Shown: positions 35,936 to 44,868, counted from the first letter of the stretch. The stretch is DNA of 64,000 bases from Pararhizobium sp. IMCC21322 (GCF_030758295.1 NZ_CP132335.1:4874412-4938411), one strand, 5' to 3'. Numbers and translations are program-made. The notes: a model not told the origin generated them from the letters alone.

Positions 35936-37516
35936 CTACTCTTCGATCCAGATGTTTGAAACCTGAACATTCGTGAAGGATTTAAAGCCCTTGACCTCAC
36001 TGCGAAGGCCTTCGGTGGATTTCAGCACGCCGAAAGGAATGCCAAGCACGTTTTCCAGTGCGTATTTCTGGCCCTCTCCGAATGCAGCAACCCGTTCTTC
36101 CAAAGTTGCACTGTTCTCGACGCGGTCAAAAATTTCGTTCATCTCTGCCGGTCCCTTGTTGTTGGGCGGCGTGAAGACGTTGTTCGGGTCGGCAAACCCA
36201 CGCAACGCGATCGGTCCGCCCTGCTGTACCGTTGAGGTCCACACTGTAAAGAAGAAGTTCCACGCACCCTCAGCATCACGACTCGTCGCCAGCGCAGTTG
36301 GCCAATCCAGAACGCTGAGTTCCACATTGAAACCTGCGGCTTTCAACTGTTCACTCATCACCAGAGCAGAGTTGTAAGACCACTGGAATTGCTGCGTCGC
36401 CAGCAAGATAACCGGTTCGTTATTGTACCCGGCCTCCTTCAGCAATGCCCGCGCCTTTTCCGGGTTAGCCTGATTATACATATCGAGGCCGGCTTCCGAA
36501 TAATAGGCCTGAGTGGGATACTGAAAGGCACCCTGAAGCTGGAATTCACCGTCACTTCCTGCATCGGCGATTTCTTCCGCGTTGACTGCCGCAGCCATAG
36601 CCTGGCGGACTTTCAGATTATCCGTAGGCGGGTTGGAAAAGTTGGGGTAGCCCATGGAAAGCCCCTGGAGACGGCTTGCAAGCTCCACACCATCCAGTGC
36701 AGCAAGCCGTTTTTTGGAAATGGCTGGCACAGAAGTGGCAATATGCACTTCGCCGGTTTCCAATGCGGCCATGCGCGCTCCGGTTTCCGTGATCATGCGA
36801 AACCGCACAGTATCAACGCAAGCCTGCTTGTAACCACCAAAGCCACTGTTAGTTTCCATCACTGCCGTGGGCACATAATCATCAAAGCGCTCCAACAAAA
36901 CGTGGCTGTCTGGAACAAACTCGACATATTTGAAGGGACCGGTGCCGATGATATCGATTTCACCAACCCCTTTGGCCGCTTCTTCGGACGGCATGATCAC
37001 GATTGGCACTGTATAGGTCGACAGATTTTCAATGAACGTAGCTTGCGGGTGTTCCAACACCAATACAAAAGTATTGTCATCAGGCATTTCCCATTTTTCA
37101 ACCGCATCAAGGTTGGACCGGTTGCCGCCTATCTCGCGATAACGCTGGAAAGAAGCAGCAACGTCGGCAGACGTCATCGGCTTGCCGTTATGAAAGGTCA
37201 CGCCTTCACGCAAATGGAACGTGTACCGCAATCCATCGTCGCTCACCTCAAACGAGGTTGCAAGGTCGGGAACAGGGTTCATGTCCGCGTCGCGGGTGAT
37301 CAGGGCTTCAAAGACATTCATAGCAACATTGCGTGTTGCGCCAGCCGAAGTCGTATGTTGGTCCAGTGTCGGAATTCCTGACTCGACCGCGACGATCAAC
37401 TCGCCACCGACGACAGGGCACTCGAACTGGCCTTCGGCAGCCGCGCTTCCCGCTGCTAATATAAGGCCAGCGGCAATCGACGAGCGAAGGATTAATCTTG
37501 CATTCGGGTGTTTCAT
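35936..37516 (-). CDS. Extracellular solute-binding protein family 5 (dipeptide class)
   Basis: 526 residues from the ATG at 37516 preceded by AAAGGAGA. The signal peptide spans 1-27 (SSIAAGLILAAGSAAAEG). Family 5 features: LDQHTTSAGATRNVAMNVFE near 50, the REGVTFHNGKPMTSADV motif near 105, and WSYNSALVMSEQLKAAGFNV late in the protein. Members bind peptides, nickel-chelates, opines or oligosaccharides. The downstream dehydratase and hydrolase suggest a sugar-acid containing ligand. First gene of the operon. Confidence 0.92.
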   Translation of the reverse strand: MKHPNARLILRSSIAAGLILAAGSAAAEGQFECPVVGGELIVAVESGIPTLDQHTTSAGATRNVAMNVFEALITRDADMNPVPDLATSFEVSDDGLRYTFHLREGVTFHNGKPMTSADVAASFQRYREIGGNRSNLDAVEKWEMPDDNTFVLVLEHPQATFIENLSTYTVPIVIMPSEEAAKGVGEIDIIGTGPFKYVEFVPDSHVLLERFDDYVPTAVMETNSGFGGYKQACVDTVRFRMITETGARMAALETGEVHIATSVPAISKKRLAALDGVELASRLQGLSMGYPNFSNPPTDNLKVRQAMAAAVNAEEIADAGSDGEFQLQGAFQYPTQAYYSEAGLDMYNQANPEKARALLKEAGYNNEPVILLATQQFQWSYNSALVMSEQLKAAGFNVELSVLDWPTALATSRDAEGAWNFFFTVWTSTVQQGGPIALRGFADPNNVFTPPNNKGPAEMNEIFDRVENSATLEERVAAFGEGQKYALENVLGIPFGVLKSTEGLRSEVKGFKSFTNVQVSNIWIEE

Positions 37517-37725
37517 GGTTGTCTCCTTTGTTGGGTAAAGGGGGTTTGATATCCAGCATTCGCTTGCACGACGTGCCGCAAGGCGATTCCAATATGATCC
37601 CTCGGCGGGCGACATTTCCGGCAGCGGGCGCCTCCCCATCCGCACCGTGTCTCCGACCAGGAAATGCCATCCAGATTGCTTATCGCAAACATTTTGACTT
37701 TCCCAAGAGTGAGGTCATCCCTGTT

Positions 37726-37749
37726 ACTTTAACCTTAAAGTTAGCTAAC
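37726..37749. promoter_or_regulatory. Candidate LacI operator upstream of the binding-protein gene
   Basis: ACTTTAACCTTAAAGT (37726-37741; 7-bp arms with a CC centre) overlaps the perfect palindrome GTTAGCTAAC (37740-37749). It lies about 210 bp before the binding-protein ATG. Assignment to the LacI regulator at 28311 is inference. The rest of 37517-37880 holds no gene. Confidence 0.5.
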
Positions 37750-37880
37750 ATTTCAACCCCGTTTCGTCAATCCCATTGAACAGACAAGCTGAAATACTAC
37801 CGAAGGTTACGCCCCTGAATTTGCTCTTCCATCAACTTATCAGGCGGTCATTTTTCACATACAGCATCACAAAACAGGCC

Positions 37881-38330
37881 TGCTGCCTGGGGACGATGCC
37901 TTCCTCGGATTGGGGGTCGATACGTCATTGTCTGGAAGCGGTGCACCCGATGAAGTCGAGTGATGTGACCAACCCGCTAGAATTGGCGTTATAGGTTTCG
38001 GGCTGTGGCCAGATGGTCATTCAACATAAGCCATTTTTACTTTCAGACAGCGGCGCAGATCGGTTCGGCTCACAGAACCTGGATCATGTTCGCGGTGCAC
38101 CTTGGATTCCAAAGCCCTAACGTTAGATAGACCGATTGCACCAGCCCCTGAAGAACTGCTTCCTGCCAGGCGATCTTGAGGCGCATATTGAAGCCATCGT
38201 CGAACACTAGTATCACCAGCATTATCACGGGGGCCTAAACAACGTCTTGCCGTCTGATGTTTACTTCGGTTGCGCTCAAGCCATTCTAAACAAAAGGAAA
38301 GGGACAAATGCAAAACGCTCGAAACCCGGC
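37881..38330 (+). pseudogene. Decayed IS3-family transposase (OrfB) fragment
   Basis: One plus-strand frame from about 37950 reads DVTNPLELAL, HKPFLLSDSG, DHVRGAPWIPKP, LHQPLKNCFLPGDLEAHIEA, YHGGLNNVLPSDVYFG, with four in-frame stops. These are the blocks of the IS3-type transposase core (full-length relatives read LLSDNG, HVRGAP, KIERWHQTLKN, YHESLNNVTPADVYFG). Further traces in another frame (RYVIVWKRCT, from about 37918) lie upstream. No terminal inverted repeats could be identified. Old, inactive element. The DNA from 38331 to 38597 shows nothing recognisable. Confidence 0.8.
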
Positions 38331-38597
38331 GCTTGCAACATCGCAAACTCCCCGCATAATACTACCAACCAGATGAGCCAGATACTCGCTTATTTTACGC
38401 AGCCTTTGGCACCAAAAACTCTGATGACGAACACTTCCGAATGTCAGGCCGTCAGAGGTGGCAAGTGATAGTCCCCTGTATTCCAGAAATAGTATTCAAA
38501 CTGTCTGGCTTTTATTTTTGTTCGCACAATTTTCCTGAACGCGCTGCGGCTCTGTTCGCTGTATGCTTGCAATGCGTCTGATGCCGCAAAGTGATTT

Positions 38598-38924
38598 TCA
38601 TCTTGCCCGGTAGTTGTCGGGGGGCGCGCCAAAGTCGATCAAGGCACAAGAATAAACTGCCGTTTCGTCAAAAGGATAGCGCGCTTCCATTTCTGGCGTC
38701 AGTGTCAGGCCGAGGCCAGGTGCCGTTGGACGGATCAGGTGTCCGTCAACGATGCGTCCCTGAAGGCGAAGGCTTCCACGTTCTCGAATGCCGACTGAGG
38801 TAGTGTGTAAAGCGCAGCCTCATAGGGCAGGTTGTAAACGGTGTATTCCGTCTCCATCGGTACAGAATCCCAGTCATCATAAGTTTCAAATGTCAGAATG
38901 TGGCGTTTGTCATCAAATTGCCAT
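38598..38924 (-). pseudogene. Remnant of an enolase-superfamily (mandelate racemase-like) gene
   Basis: On the minus strand the frame ending at TGA 38598 reads GRIVDGHLIRPTAPGLGLTL then TPEMEARYPFDETAVYSC, which matches the C-terminus of mandelate racemase/muconate lactonizing-type proteins. Upstream of about 38765 the reading continues only after a frameshift, as DDWDSVPMETEYTVYNLPYE, whose origin I do not recognise. No start or catalytic domain remains. It lies between the transposase remnant and the ferredoxin-reductase gene, consistent with a deletion joined to mobile-element activity. Confidence 0.6.
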
Positions 38925-40157
38925 TCAGCTTAATTGCTTACGATGTAGCAGCGACTTAAGAGCAATGGTCGCATCGCCGAGCTGAGCTTTGTCCACTAAA
39001 GTTCCTGCTTCAATCATCTTCGAGGCAAAACGAATGTCCTTGGCAACCTTCGTGCTTGGCGCTATGCCGCTCGCAAATGCAAGCGTATCATCCTCATTAA
39101 TGCCAAAGCTAACATGATGATCGTCGGCGTAAACACGCTCGACACTTTCGGTTGTCGTATCGGTTAGGCCAGAAACTTGTAACACGTGATCATATTGCTC
39201 TGACCAGAACCAGGGAATGAGAGCGCAGCTGATTCGCTGATGGTTCAACATATTACGGCCGACCAATGCGCCTTGCTCGCCCGCAGCCTGCCAAGATTCC
39301 AGTCGTGCCATGACTCCGTCCTCACCATAAAGCGGGAAAGAGCAGCAGTCGCCAGCGGCAAAAATGTCGGGATCTGTGGTTTGAAGGTGAGTGTTGACCT
39401 TGATTCCATTTTCTAAAGCAAGGCCAGCGTCCTGGGCCAATTTCGTATTCGGTGTGGAGCCTACGCCGGCGATAATCAGGTCGGCAGAAAGCGATCGACC
39501 ATCATCCAATATTACCGCGCCAGAGGTGAGTGATTTCAATTTGATGCCGAAGTAAAACTTTACACCATGATTCTCATGCAAAGTTTGCACAAGAGCCGCC
39601 ACCGGCTCGGTCACAGCACGCGCCAGCAAGCGGTTCGCTGACTCCAACACCTGCACCTCGACCCCCATACCGCGTAGGCTGGCTGCTAGCTCGAGCCCAA
39701 GGAAACCTCCGCCAATGATGATCGCTGAAGCCGCTCTATCAGCAGTTTTTCTAATTCGGACCGCATCATTTAAGTTTCGTAAATAGTGAATTGGCGCGCC
39801 TTTGGTCAGGCCTGTATCAAGACGGCGTGCAGATGCGCCGGTCGCCAGTAACAGGCGTGAGTATGGCTGGCTTGTACCGTCGTCAATTATAACCTCATGC
39901 GCCTCTCGGTTTATTGAAGAAACGCTCGCATTGATTCGATTGATACCTGCATCCTCAAAATGATGATCGGGAGCAATCGGCCGAACAAGACTTCTTTCTG
40001 GAGACCATTTGGACAAAAGAGGCCTTTCATAGGGCAAATCAATACCTTCGTTCGCAATCATTGTTAGAGGCCCTTCATGGCCCGCCTCTCGTGCAGACAA
40101 TGCGGCGCGCACTCCTGCATGGCCAGCACCGATGATAACAATTCTAGAAGAACTCAC
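38925..40157 (-). CDS. FAD-dependent ferredoxin reductase (rhodocoxin/putidaredoxin reductase type)
   Basis: 410 residues from a GTG overlapping the stop of the hydroxylase gene (GTGA). FAD site VIIGAGHAGVRAAL near 7-20, LLLATGASARRL near 102, NAD site IIIGGGFLGLELAA at 146-159, and the second FAD motif DPDIFAAGDCC near 262-272; a C-terminal reductase domain follows. It would pass electrons from NAD(P)H to a [2Fe-2S] ferredoxin. Coupling to the membrane hydroxylase gene and the nearby Rieske ferredoxin suggests a complete electron chain for that hydroxylase. Confidence 0.92.
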   Translation of the reverse strand: MSSSRIVIIGAGHAGVRAALSAREAGHEGPLTMIANEGIDLPYERPLLSKWSPERSLVRPIAPDHHFEDAGINRINASVSSINREAHEVIIDDGTSQPYSRLLLATGASARRLDTGLTKGAPIHYLRNLNDAVRIRKTADRAASAIIIGGGFLGLELAASLRGMGVEVQVLESANRLLARAVTEPVAALVQTLHENHGVKFYFGIKLKSLTSGAVILDDGRSLSADLIIAGVGSTPNTKLAQDAGLALENGIKVNTHLQTTDPDIFAAGDCCSFPLYGEDGVMARLESWQAAGEQGALVGRNMLNHQRISCALIPWFWSEQYDHVLQVSGLTDTTTESVERVYADDHHVSFGINEDDTLAFASGIAPSTKVAKDIRFASKMIEAGTLVDKAQLGDATIALKSLLHRKQLS

Positions 40158-41173
40158 GTCTTTTGTGCCTTCACGCGAGCTGTATGTACTTCACGGAAAT
40201 GAGCGTCTGCTTCTGGAGTACCGTCATGCAGACTACCGAACCACTTGTCTAAGGGCACATTACTTTCTCCGAAATTCACATTGTGAAAACGATGATGCAG
40301 GTAATGCATATAGCGATCATTTTTGACCGCCATCTCGTCGCCGAAAACAATCTCGTCAAATCCGGAATGGCTCACCGCAGGACCGAGGCCTGTTTGAAAT
40401 GCATTGAACATCATATGCAAAGGGTGGCTCGGCACGACAAGATGAATAAGAATGGAACTGAAGTAGAAGAGATGTTCAACAGGGTGCATCGCCATTCCAG
40501 ACCACGGTCCGACATTGACGTTTTTGTGGTGCAAATAGTGAACCCAATCGTAAAGCGGTTTCCAGTGGATCAGCCGGTGAATCCAGTAAAAGTGGAAGTT
40601 GCGCCAGAATGGAACGGCAAGCATTAACAGGCAAAAATAGATCGGACTGGTTTCAAAACTGATGAACGGCAGCATGTTGTTTGCATAGAGCATCCACATG
40701 CCGCATTCATATGCGCTCCAAAACAAAACCCCAACATAGCCCCAAAAGACGTTGTCATACACCTGATCGTTGAAGAGGAATGTCGGATTGTTTTTCGACA
40801 TCCAATTGCCGTTGTATTTTTTCTTCCGACCCTGCATTTGGTACTTAATAAACCACAGGTGGAAGGCGCCATACCAGAGAGTCGCGATTACGACGTTGCG
40901 AACGAAAATTTCTGCAACCCAGCCCCAAGCAAAGGCTTTCATCACCTCAAATTCTGGGGTGAAGAAAGCGTATGATATGCCTATTACGAACATATAAATT
41001 GCAAACCACGGGTAGAGCATACCCGGAAATCCGAACATCCAGCGCAGCAACCCTTTCAAATCCCATGGGCGATCTAGAAGCGGTTCCAAAAACACAGGGC
41101 GCCCAGAACGCCATTCGCCGCGGCGATCACGTATCTGACCATGTTCATCTATCGTCGTCTTCGGTTTGGCCAT
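40154..41173 (-). CDS. Membrane di-iron hydroxylase (sterol desaturase / fatty acid hydroxylase family)
   Basis: 339 residues with about four to six membrane helices (about 52-72, 90-110, 140-165, 175-192, 236-256). Histidine clusters of the family bind the two irons: FHFYWIHRLIH (H194, H199, H203), HYLHHKN (H212, H215, H216) and HYLHHRFHN (H290, H293, H294, H297), plus H230, H234, H269. Members hydroxylate or desaturate lipids, sterols, carotenoids and other hydrophobic substrates using O2. It is translationally coupled to its likely reductase and is divergent from a GntR gene. Substrate unknown. Confidence 0.9.
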   Translation of the reverse strand: MAKPKTTIDEHGQIRDRRGEWRSGRPVFLEPLLDRPWDLKGLLRWMFGFPGMLYPWFAIYMFVIGISYAFFTPEFEVMKAFAWGWVAEIFVRNVVIATLWYGAFHLWFIKYQMQGRKKKYNGNWMSKNNPTFLFNDQVYDNVFWGYVGVLFWSAYECGMWMLYANNMLPFISFETSPIYFCLLMLAVPFWRNFHFYWIHRLIHWKPLYDWVHYLHHKNVNVGPWSGMAMHPVEHLFYFSSILIHLVVPSHPLHMMFNAFQTGLGPAVSHSGFDEIVFGDEMAVKNDRYMHYLHHRFHNVNFGESNVPLDKWFGSLHDGTPEADAHFREVHTARVKAQKT

Positions 41174-41265
41174 GCCTCTGTCCTCAGCGCGTAAAGTGGT
41201 GAAGCTGCAAAAGTATCAGTGCAAAGCAAAGAGTCAATAACTTTCGAAAATAAATAACACATTTG

Positions 41266-41278
41266 ATTATAAGATAAT
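41266..41278. promoter_or_regulatory. Possible GntR operator between the hydroxylase and GntR genes
   Basis: ATTAT-AAG-ATAAT, a short dyad in an AT-rich 178-bp divergent gap. Position fits a regulator site, but the site is short and AT-rich sequence gives such dyads by chance. Confidence 0.35.
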
Positions 41279-41351
41279 ATTCGATTATTCTTGAAATCTC
41301 AAATCATGCTGGTACTCTGCCCTCGATTTCCCGAAAGGCTTTCCTCGTATA

Positions 41352-42035
41352 ATGACAAATGACGCGACCAATCCTTATGAAGCATTACGTTCCGGATTGA
41401 TCTGGGGGCGTTGGAAGTCAGGTGAACGCTTAATCCCCCAACATCTGAAAGAGGAATTCGGCTGCACCAGTTCTGTATTGCGCGAAACTATGCTGAGGTT
41501 GGCAGGCGAGGGTTTCGTTGTCTCAGAGAAAAACCTGGGTTTCCGAGCTGTCGTCCACAGTGACGAGACTTTTCGTGAAGCGGCACACCTTCGTTTGGTC
41601 CTTGAGCGTGAAGCGGTGCTTCTATCGCTTCGCAACGGCGACTTTGATTGGGAAGTATCACTAAGCGCTGCCTATCAGAAGCTCGCTTATGTTGAGAAAC
41701 AGATGATGGCGACTAAAGATGCCAAGAAGTACGTGCGCCACTGGTCGCTGCAAGACTGGGAATTTCATTTTACTGTGATGTCCGCATGCGGCTCCAATTT
41801 GCTGATGCAAGCTTACAAGACAGCGTTTGACACATTCCGAATGTATGCGGTCTCCACTTTTCCAAACTACGGATTCAGCCAAGAGGTCACTGCGAAAGAG
41901 CACCTCGATATTTATGAGGCCGCAATCGAACGGGATGCCGAAAGGTGCATCAAGGCCATCGAGACACATCTTACGCTTTACAAAGACGGAAACAGGACCC
42001 GCGAGCCGTTGCCACCGAAAGAAAATCGACCATAA
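41352..42035 (+). CDS. GntR-family regulator (FCD subgroup)
   Basis: 227 residues. Winged-helix domain about 8-75: YEALRSGLIWGRWKSGERLI, then GCTSSVLRETMLRLAGEGFV (in place of the usual S-P-V-R-E-A). The C-terminal helical FCD ligand domain has RLVLEREAVLLSLR, LQDWEFHFTVMSACGSNLL and EHLDIYEAAIERDAERCIKA. Divergent from the hydroxylase-reductase genes and first of the SDR-PanB-like-Rieske run, so it likely controls both halves of the cluster in response to a carboxylate intermediate. Confidence 0.92.
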   Translation: MTNDATNPYEALRSGLIWGRWKSGERLIPQHLKEEFGCTSSVLRETMLRLAGEGFVVSEKNLGFRAVVHSDETFREAAHLRLVLEREAVLLSLRNGDFDWEVSLSAAYQKLAYVEKQMMATKDAKKYVRHWSLQDWEFHFTVMSACGSNLLMQAYKTAFDTFRMYAVSTFPNYGFSQEVTAKEHLDIYEAAIERDAERCIKAIETHLTLYKDGNRTREPLPPKENRP

Positions 42036-42060
42036 CTGACGATCTGGGAGGGTGAAAATA

Positions 42061-42801
42061 ATGAAAAGAATTGCATTAATTACAGGTGGAGGCTCCGGCA
42101 TTGGACGTGCCTGCGGCCTGATGCTTGGCGCGAACGGGTATCATGTTGTGGTCACCGGTCGGCGTTTAGATGCATTGGAAGAAAGCGCAGAGCTAATTGG
42201 CAACAATGCCTCCGCGATATCCGCTGACATCACAGATGCCGAAGAAGTCGACACGCTTTATGCGAAAATTGAAACGGACCATGGGCGTCTAGATGTTTTG
42301 TTCAACAATGCCGGTAACAATGTATCGGCTGCACCTATTGGTGATGTTTCAGTTGAAGATTTCAAGAAAGTGATCAATGTGAATCTTGTGGGCGCATTTA
42401 TTGCGGCGCGGGGAGCGTTCAACTTGATGCGTAGACAAGATCCACAGGGAGGCCGGATCATTAACAATGGCTCAATCTCTGCATCGGTGCCGCGTCCCGG
42501 GTCCACACCATATACGTCATCCAAACATGCGATCACAGGAATGACCCGCACAATTTCCTTGGATGGTAGGCCGTACAATATTGCCTGCGGTCAAATAGAC
42601 ATCGGTAACGCCGCTTCACAGATGACCGCCAAAATGGGCGGTGGTGTACCTCAGGCTGATTTATCCATCAAGCCAGAACCAGTGATGGATGTGCAACATG
42701 TAGCCGACAGCGTATTACATATGGCGAATCTACCGCTTTCTGCAAACATTCAATTTTTGACAGTGATGGCAACTGCCATGCCGTTTATTGGACGCGGCTA
42801 A
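42061..42801 (+). CDS. Short-chain dehydrogenase/reductase (SDR)
   Basis: 246 residues from the ATG at 42061 with GGGAGG 9 nt before it. Cofactor motif TGGGSGIG near 8-15, NNAG near 85, catalytic Ser in NNGSISASVPRPGS and the YTSSKHA (Tyr-x3-Lys) motif near 150. It oxidises an alcohol or reduces a ketone with NAD(P). It lies between the GntR and PanB-like genes, and may oxidise the alcohol made by the neighbouring hydroxylase. Confidence 0.92.
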   Translation: MKRIALITGGGSGIGRACGLMLGANGYHVVVTGRRLDALEESAELIGNNASAISADITDAEEVDTLYAKIETDHGRLDVLFNNAGNNVSAAPIGDVSVEDFKKVINVNLVGAFIAARGAFNLMRRQDPQGGRIINNGSISASVPRPGSTPYTSSKHAITGMTRTISLDGRPYNIACGQIDIGNAASQMTAKMGGGVPQADLSIKPEPVMDVQHVADSVLHMANLPLSANIQFLTVMATAMPFIGRG

Positions 42802-42813
42802 AGGATTCTCTAC

Positions 42814-43638
42814 ATGAAAAATATCTACACTTTTGCGGCTCAACCCGCACAGAGAACTGTAACCATTCCGTGTATGCGTCAGGCAAAAAAGGAAGGGCGA
42901 AAGCTCATTCAAACGACTGCAAACACAGCGGAAGAAGCCCGCGCTGTCGAGACCGCAGGTTTTGACATGATGATCTGTGATGCGGCCAATGCGCAAATCG
43001 TTCGGGAGGCGAATAAGACGACGTTCTGTACGGCAGCAATCAAGATCACCGAACATGTGACAGTCGATGACGTCATGCGTGAGGCGTTTCGGGTGCTGCA
43101 GTTAGGTGTTGATGCGATCATCACACCACGCAGTTTTTCCACGGTCGAAAAGCTCACTCGTGAAGGCATTCCCGTGATGGGGCATCTGGGCCTGGTTCCA
43201 CGCAAGTCAATTTCGATTGGCGGACTGCGTGCAGTTGGTAAAACTGCGGATGAAGCGCTGGAACTCTATAAGGACTACAAGCGCCTGGAGGATGCCGGCG
43301 CGTTTTCAGCTGAATCTGAAGTTATCGCCGGCCCGATCATGACGGAAATTGCCAAGCGTACAAGTATCATATGCGTATCTCTTGGTTCTGGTAGTGGCGG
43401 TGACGTCTCTTTCCTTTTCATGAATGATCTATGCGGTGAAACCGAAAACCCGCCGCGACACGCACGAGCGTTTGGCAATCTGCGCGAGAAATACAAGGAG
43501 CTTCATCAGGAGCGAATTTCTGCGTTGAGCGCATTCAAAGCCGCCTCCTTGGAGGGAAGTTTCCCGACCGCAAGGGAGACACCTGGTTTGCCAGAAGCAG
43601 AATTTCACGCGTTCAAAAACGCTCTGGAAAAGATCTAA
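42814..43638 (+). CDS. PanB-like (ketopantoate hydroxymethyltransferase superfamily) enzyme
   Basis: 274 residues, typical length for PanB. PanB-like blocks: AGFDMMICDAAN (metal aspartate region), REGIPVMGHLGLVPRKSISI (PanB: GIPVMGHIGLTPQS), GGLRAVGKTADEAL, LEDAGAFSAESEVIAG (base glutamate region) and CVSLGSGSGGDVSFLFMNDL. The PanB lysine block (DMPFMSYQ in PanB) is not seen. The superfamily also holds isocitrate-lyase/PEP-mutase type C-C lyases. A biosynthetic PanB role is unlikely given its catabolic neighbours; a retro-aldol cleavage is a reasonable guess. Confidence 0.8.
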   Translation: MKNIYTFAAQPAQRTVTIPCMRQAKKEGRKLIQTTANTAEEARAVETAGFDMMICDAANAQIVREANKTTFCTAAIKITEHVTVDDVMREAFRVLQLGVDAIITPRSFSTVEKLTREGIPVMGHLGLVPRKSISIGGLRAVGKTADEALELYKDYKRLEDAGAFSAESEVIAGPIMTEIAKRTSIICVSLGSGSGGDVSFLFMNDLCGETENPPRHARAFGNLREKYKELHQERISALSAFKAASLEGSFPTARETPGLPEAEFHAFKNALEKI

Positions 43639-43659
43639 ATACAAAAAAGGGATGACAGG

Positions 43660-43974
43660 ATGACTGAGACTATTCGAGCTTGCAGTACCACCGATATCGA
43701 CGAAGAAGACGTGATGCGCTTTGATCATGGGGACAAAACATACGCAATTTTTCATGCACCCGATGGTAAATATTACGCCACTGAGGGCTATTGCACCCAT
43801 GAAAAAGCACACCTCGGCGAAGGTATTGTCGATGAATTCGAAATCGAGTGCCCGTTGCATTTCGGCTCTTTTGACTATCGCACTGGCGACCCAACAGTTG
43901 CACCAGCTTGCGTTAAGTTGAAAACCTATCCTGTTAAAATTGAAGGCAATGACATTCTGATCACCGTTGGCTGA
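43660..43974 (+). CDS. Rieske-type [2Fe-2S] ferredoxin
   Basis: 104 residues, matching the stand-alone Rieske ferredoxins of oxygenase systems. Cluster ligands are C45-T-H47 and C64-P-L-H67 (YCTHEKAHLGEG and CPLHFGSFD). It should carry electrons from the ferredoxin reductase to the membrane hydroxylase encoded 2.5 kb upstream on the other strand. Short AGG precedes the ATG. Last gene in the run after the PanB-like gene. Confidence 0.95.
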   Translation: MTETIRACSTTDIDEEDVMRFDHGDKTYAIFHAPDGKYYATEGYCTHEKAHLGEGIVDEFEIECPLHFGSFDYRTGDPTVAPACVKLKTYPVKIEGNDILITVG

Positions 43975-44100
43975 TCCATCTTTCATATCCCTTAAGCAAT
44001 CAGCTCAATTAATTCCATGAGCGCTGACGGGGAACAGACCCGGCTACGGTACCCAGGACCGATCCAAGTTTTGAACCTATGGTCCTTGAACAATAAGACC

Positions 44101-44832
44101 TTAAATTTTGATAATCCCAAGCCCAATTGCAACCGCTACTGCCTGTTCGCGCGTCCGTGTTTTCAGTTTGTGTCTTGCGTTTCTCAGGTGAAATTCAACC
44201 GTTGAATTTGAAATTTTCAACCTCTCAGCGATTTTATCGTTCAACATCCCGCTCGCGAGCCAGGTCAGGCACTCACTTTCGCGTTTGGTAAGGTTCACCT
44301 CGGTTTGAGCATCCCTTGTGGCAATCTGAACAAGCTTCGCATCAAGGTGCATAGCCATCAAAAGAAAATCATGTTTGTGGGTGACCAGAAAACCATGCGG
44401 ATCAGGTTCATCTGCAGGAATATCACCAATAAACATGCCACCAAATCCATCGTTTTTGGCCAATCTCAATGGCACAATAAAACCGTTATTGATGCCAAAG
44501 TTTCCAATATCATTCACCTCTTCAAAAAGTAGAGAATCTTCTTTTATTTTAGAGTCGAATTGAAGGCCATCAATCTGAATGACGCTGGTACTCGTTGCAA
44601 CGTGTTGCGCATAAAGATCGTACCGATATGCGCCCCGCTGATAGTAGATGTTTTTCCAGGGTTCCGGATAATTGTTACGCAAAGTGAGTGGCGCATCATC
44701 CGGTTTACCATCTGCATATCCATGGCATAACGAAGCGATGCCGCATTTTGAAAATTCTCTCAGAGAGAATTCCCAAACAGATTTAGCGCTACTAAGTTCG
44801 TGAATTTTACCAATGAAATCGACAACGCTCAT
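44101..44832 (-). CDS. LuxR-type regulator with autoinducer-domain, no synthase nearby
   Basis: 243 residues from the ATG at 44832; a TTG 30 bp upstream is the other option. The N-terminal part (about 10-165) follows the autoinducer-binding fold (YPEPWKNIYYQRGAYRYDLY), but key pocket residues differ: the usual Asp-Pro-Val reads Asp-Leu-Tyr, and the PFxW motif reads VIQID. The C-terminal LuxR helix-turn-helix is intact (LTKRESECLTWLASGMLNDK, then NSTVEFHLRNARHKLKTRT). No luxI-like gene is in the window. It is divergent from the protease gene with a dyad between them. Confidence 0.9.
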   Translation of the reverse strand: MSVVDFIGKIHELSSAKSVWEFSLREFSKCGIASLCHGYADGKPDDAPLTLRNNYPEPWKNIYYQRGAYRYDLYAQHVATSTSVIQIDGLQFDSKIKEDSLLFEEVNDIGNFGINNGFIVPLRLAKNDGFGGMFIGDIPADEPDPHGFLVTHKHDFLLMAMHLDAKLVQIATRDAQTEVNLTKRESECLTWLASGMLNDKIAERLKISNSTVEFHLRNARHKLKTRTREQAVAVAIGLGIIKI

Positions 44833-44868
44833 GTCAGAAAAATCCTGATTGAGCCCCCGCAATTCATC

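Noticed and set aside
36389-37381. 330-residue plus-strand ORF opposite the family 5 binding protein
   Set aside because: Antisense to a well-supported gene with signal peptide and family motifs; no domain on the plus strand.
38017-38346. 109-residue minus-strand ORF
   Set aside because: It is the antisense of the transposase remnant, whose plus-strand frame carries the recognisable protein blocks.
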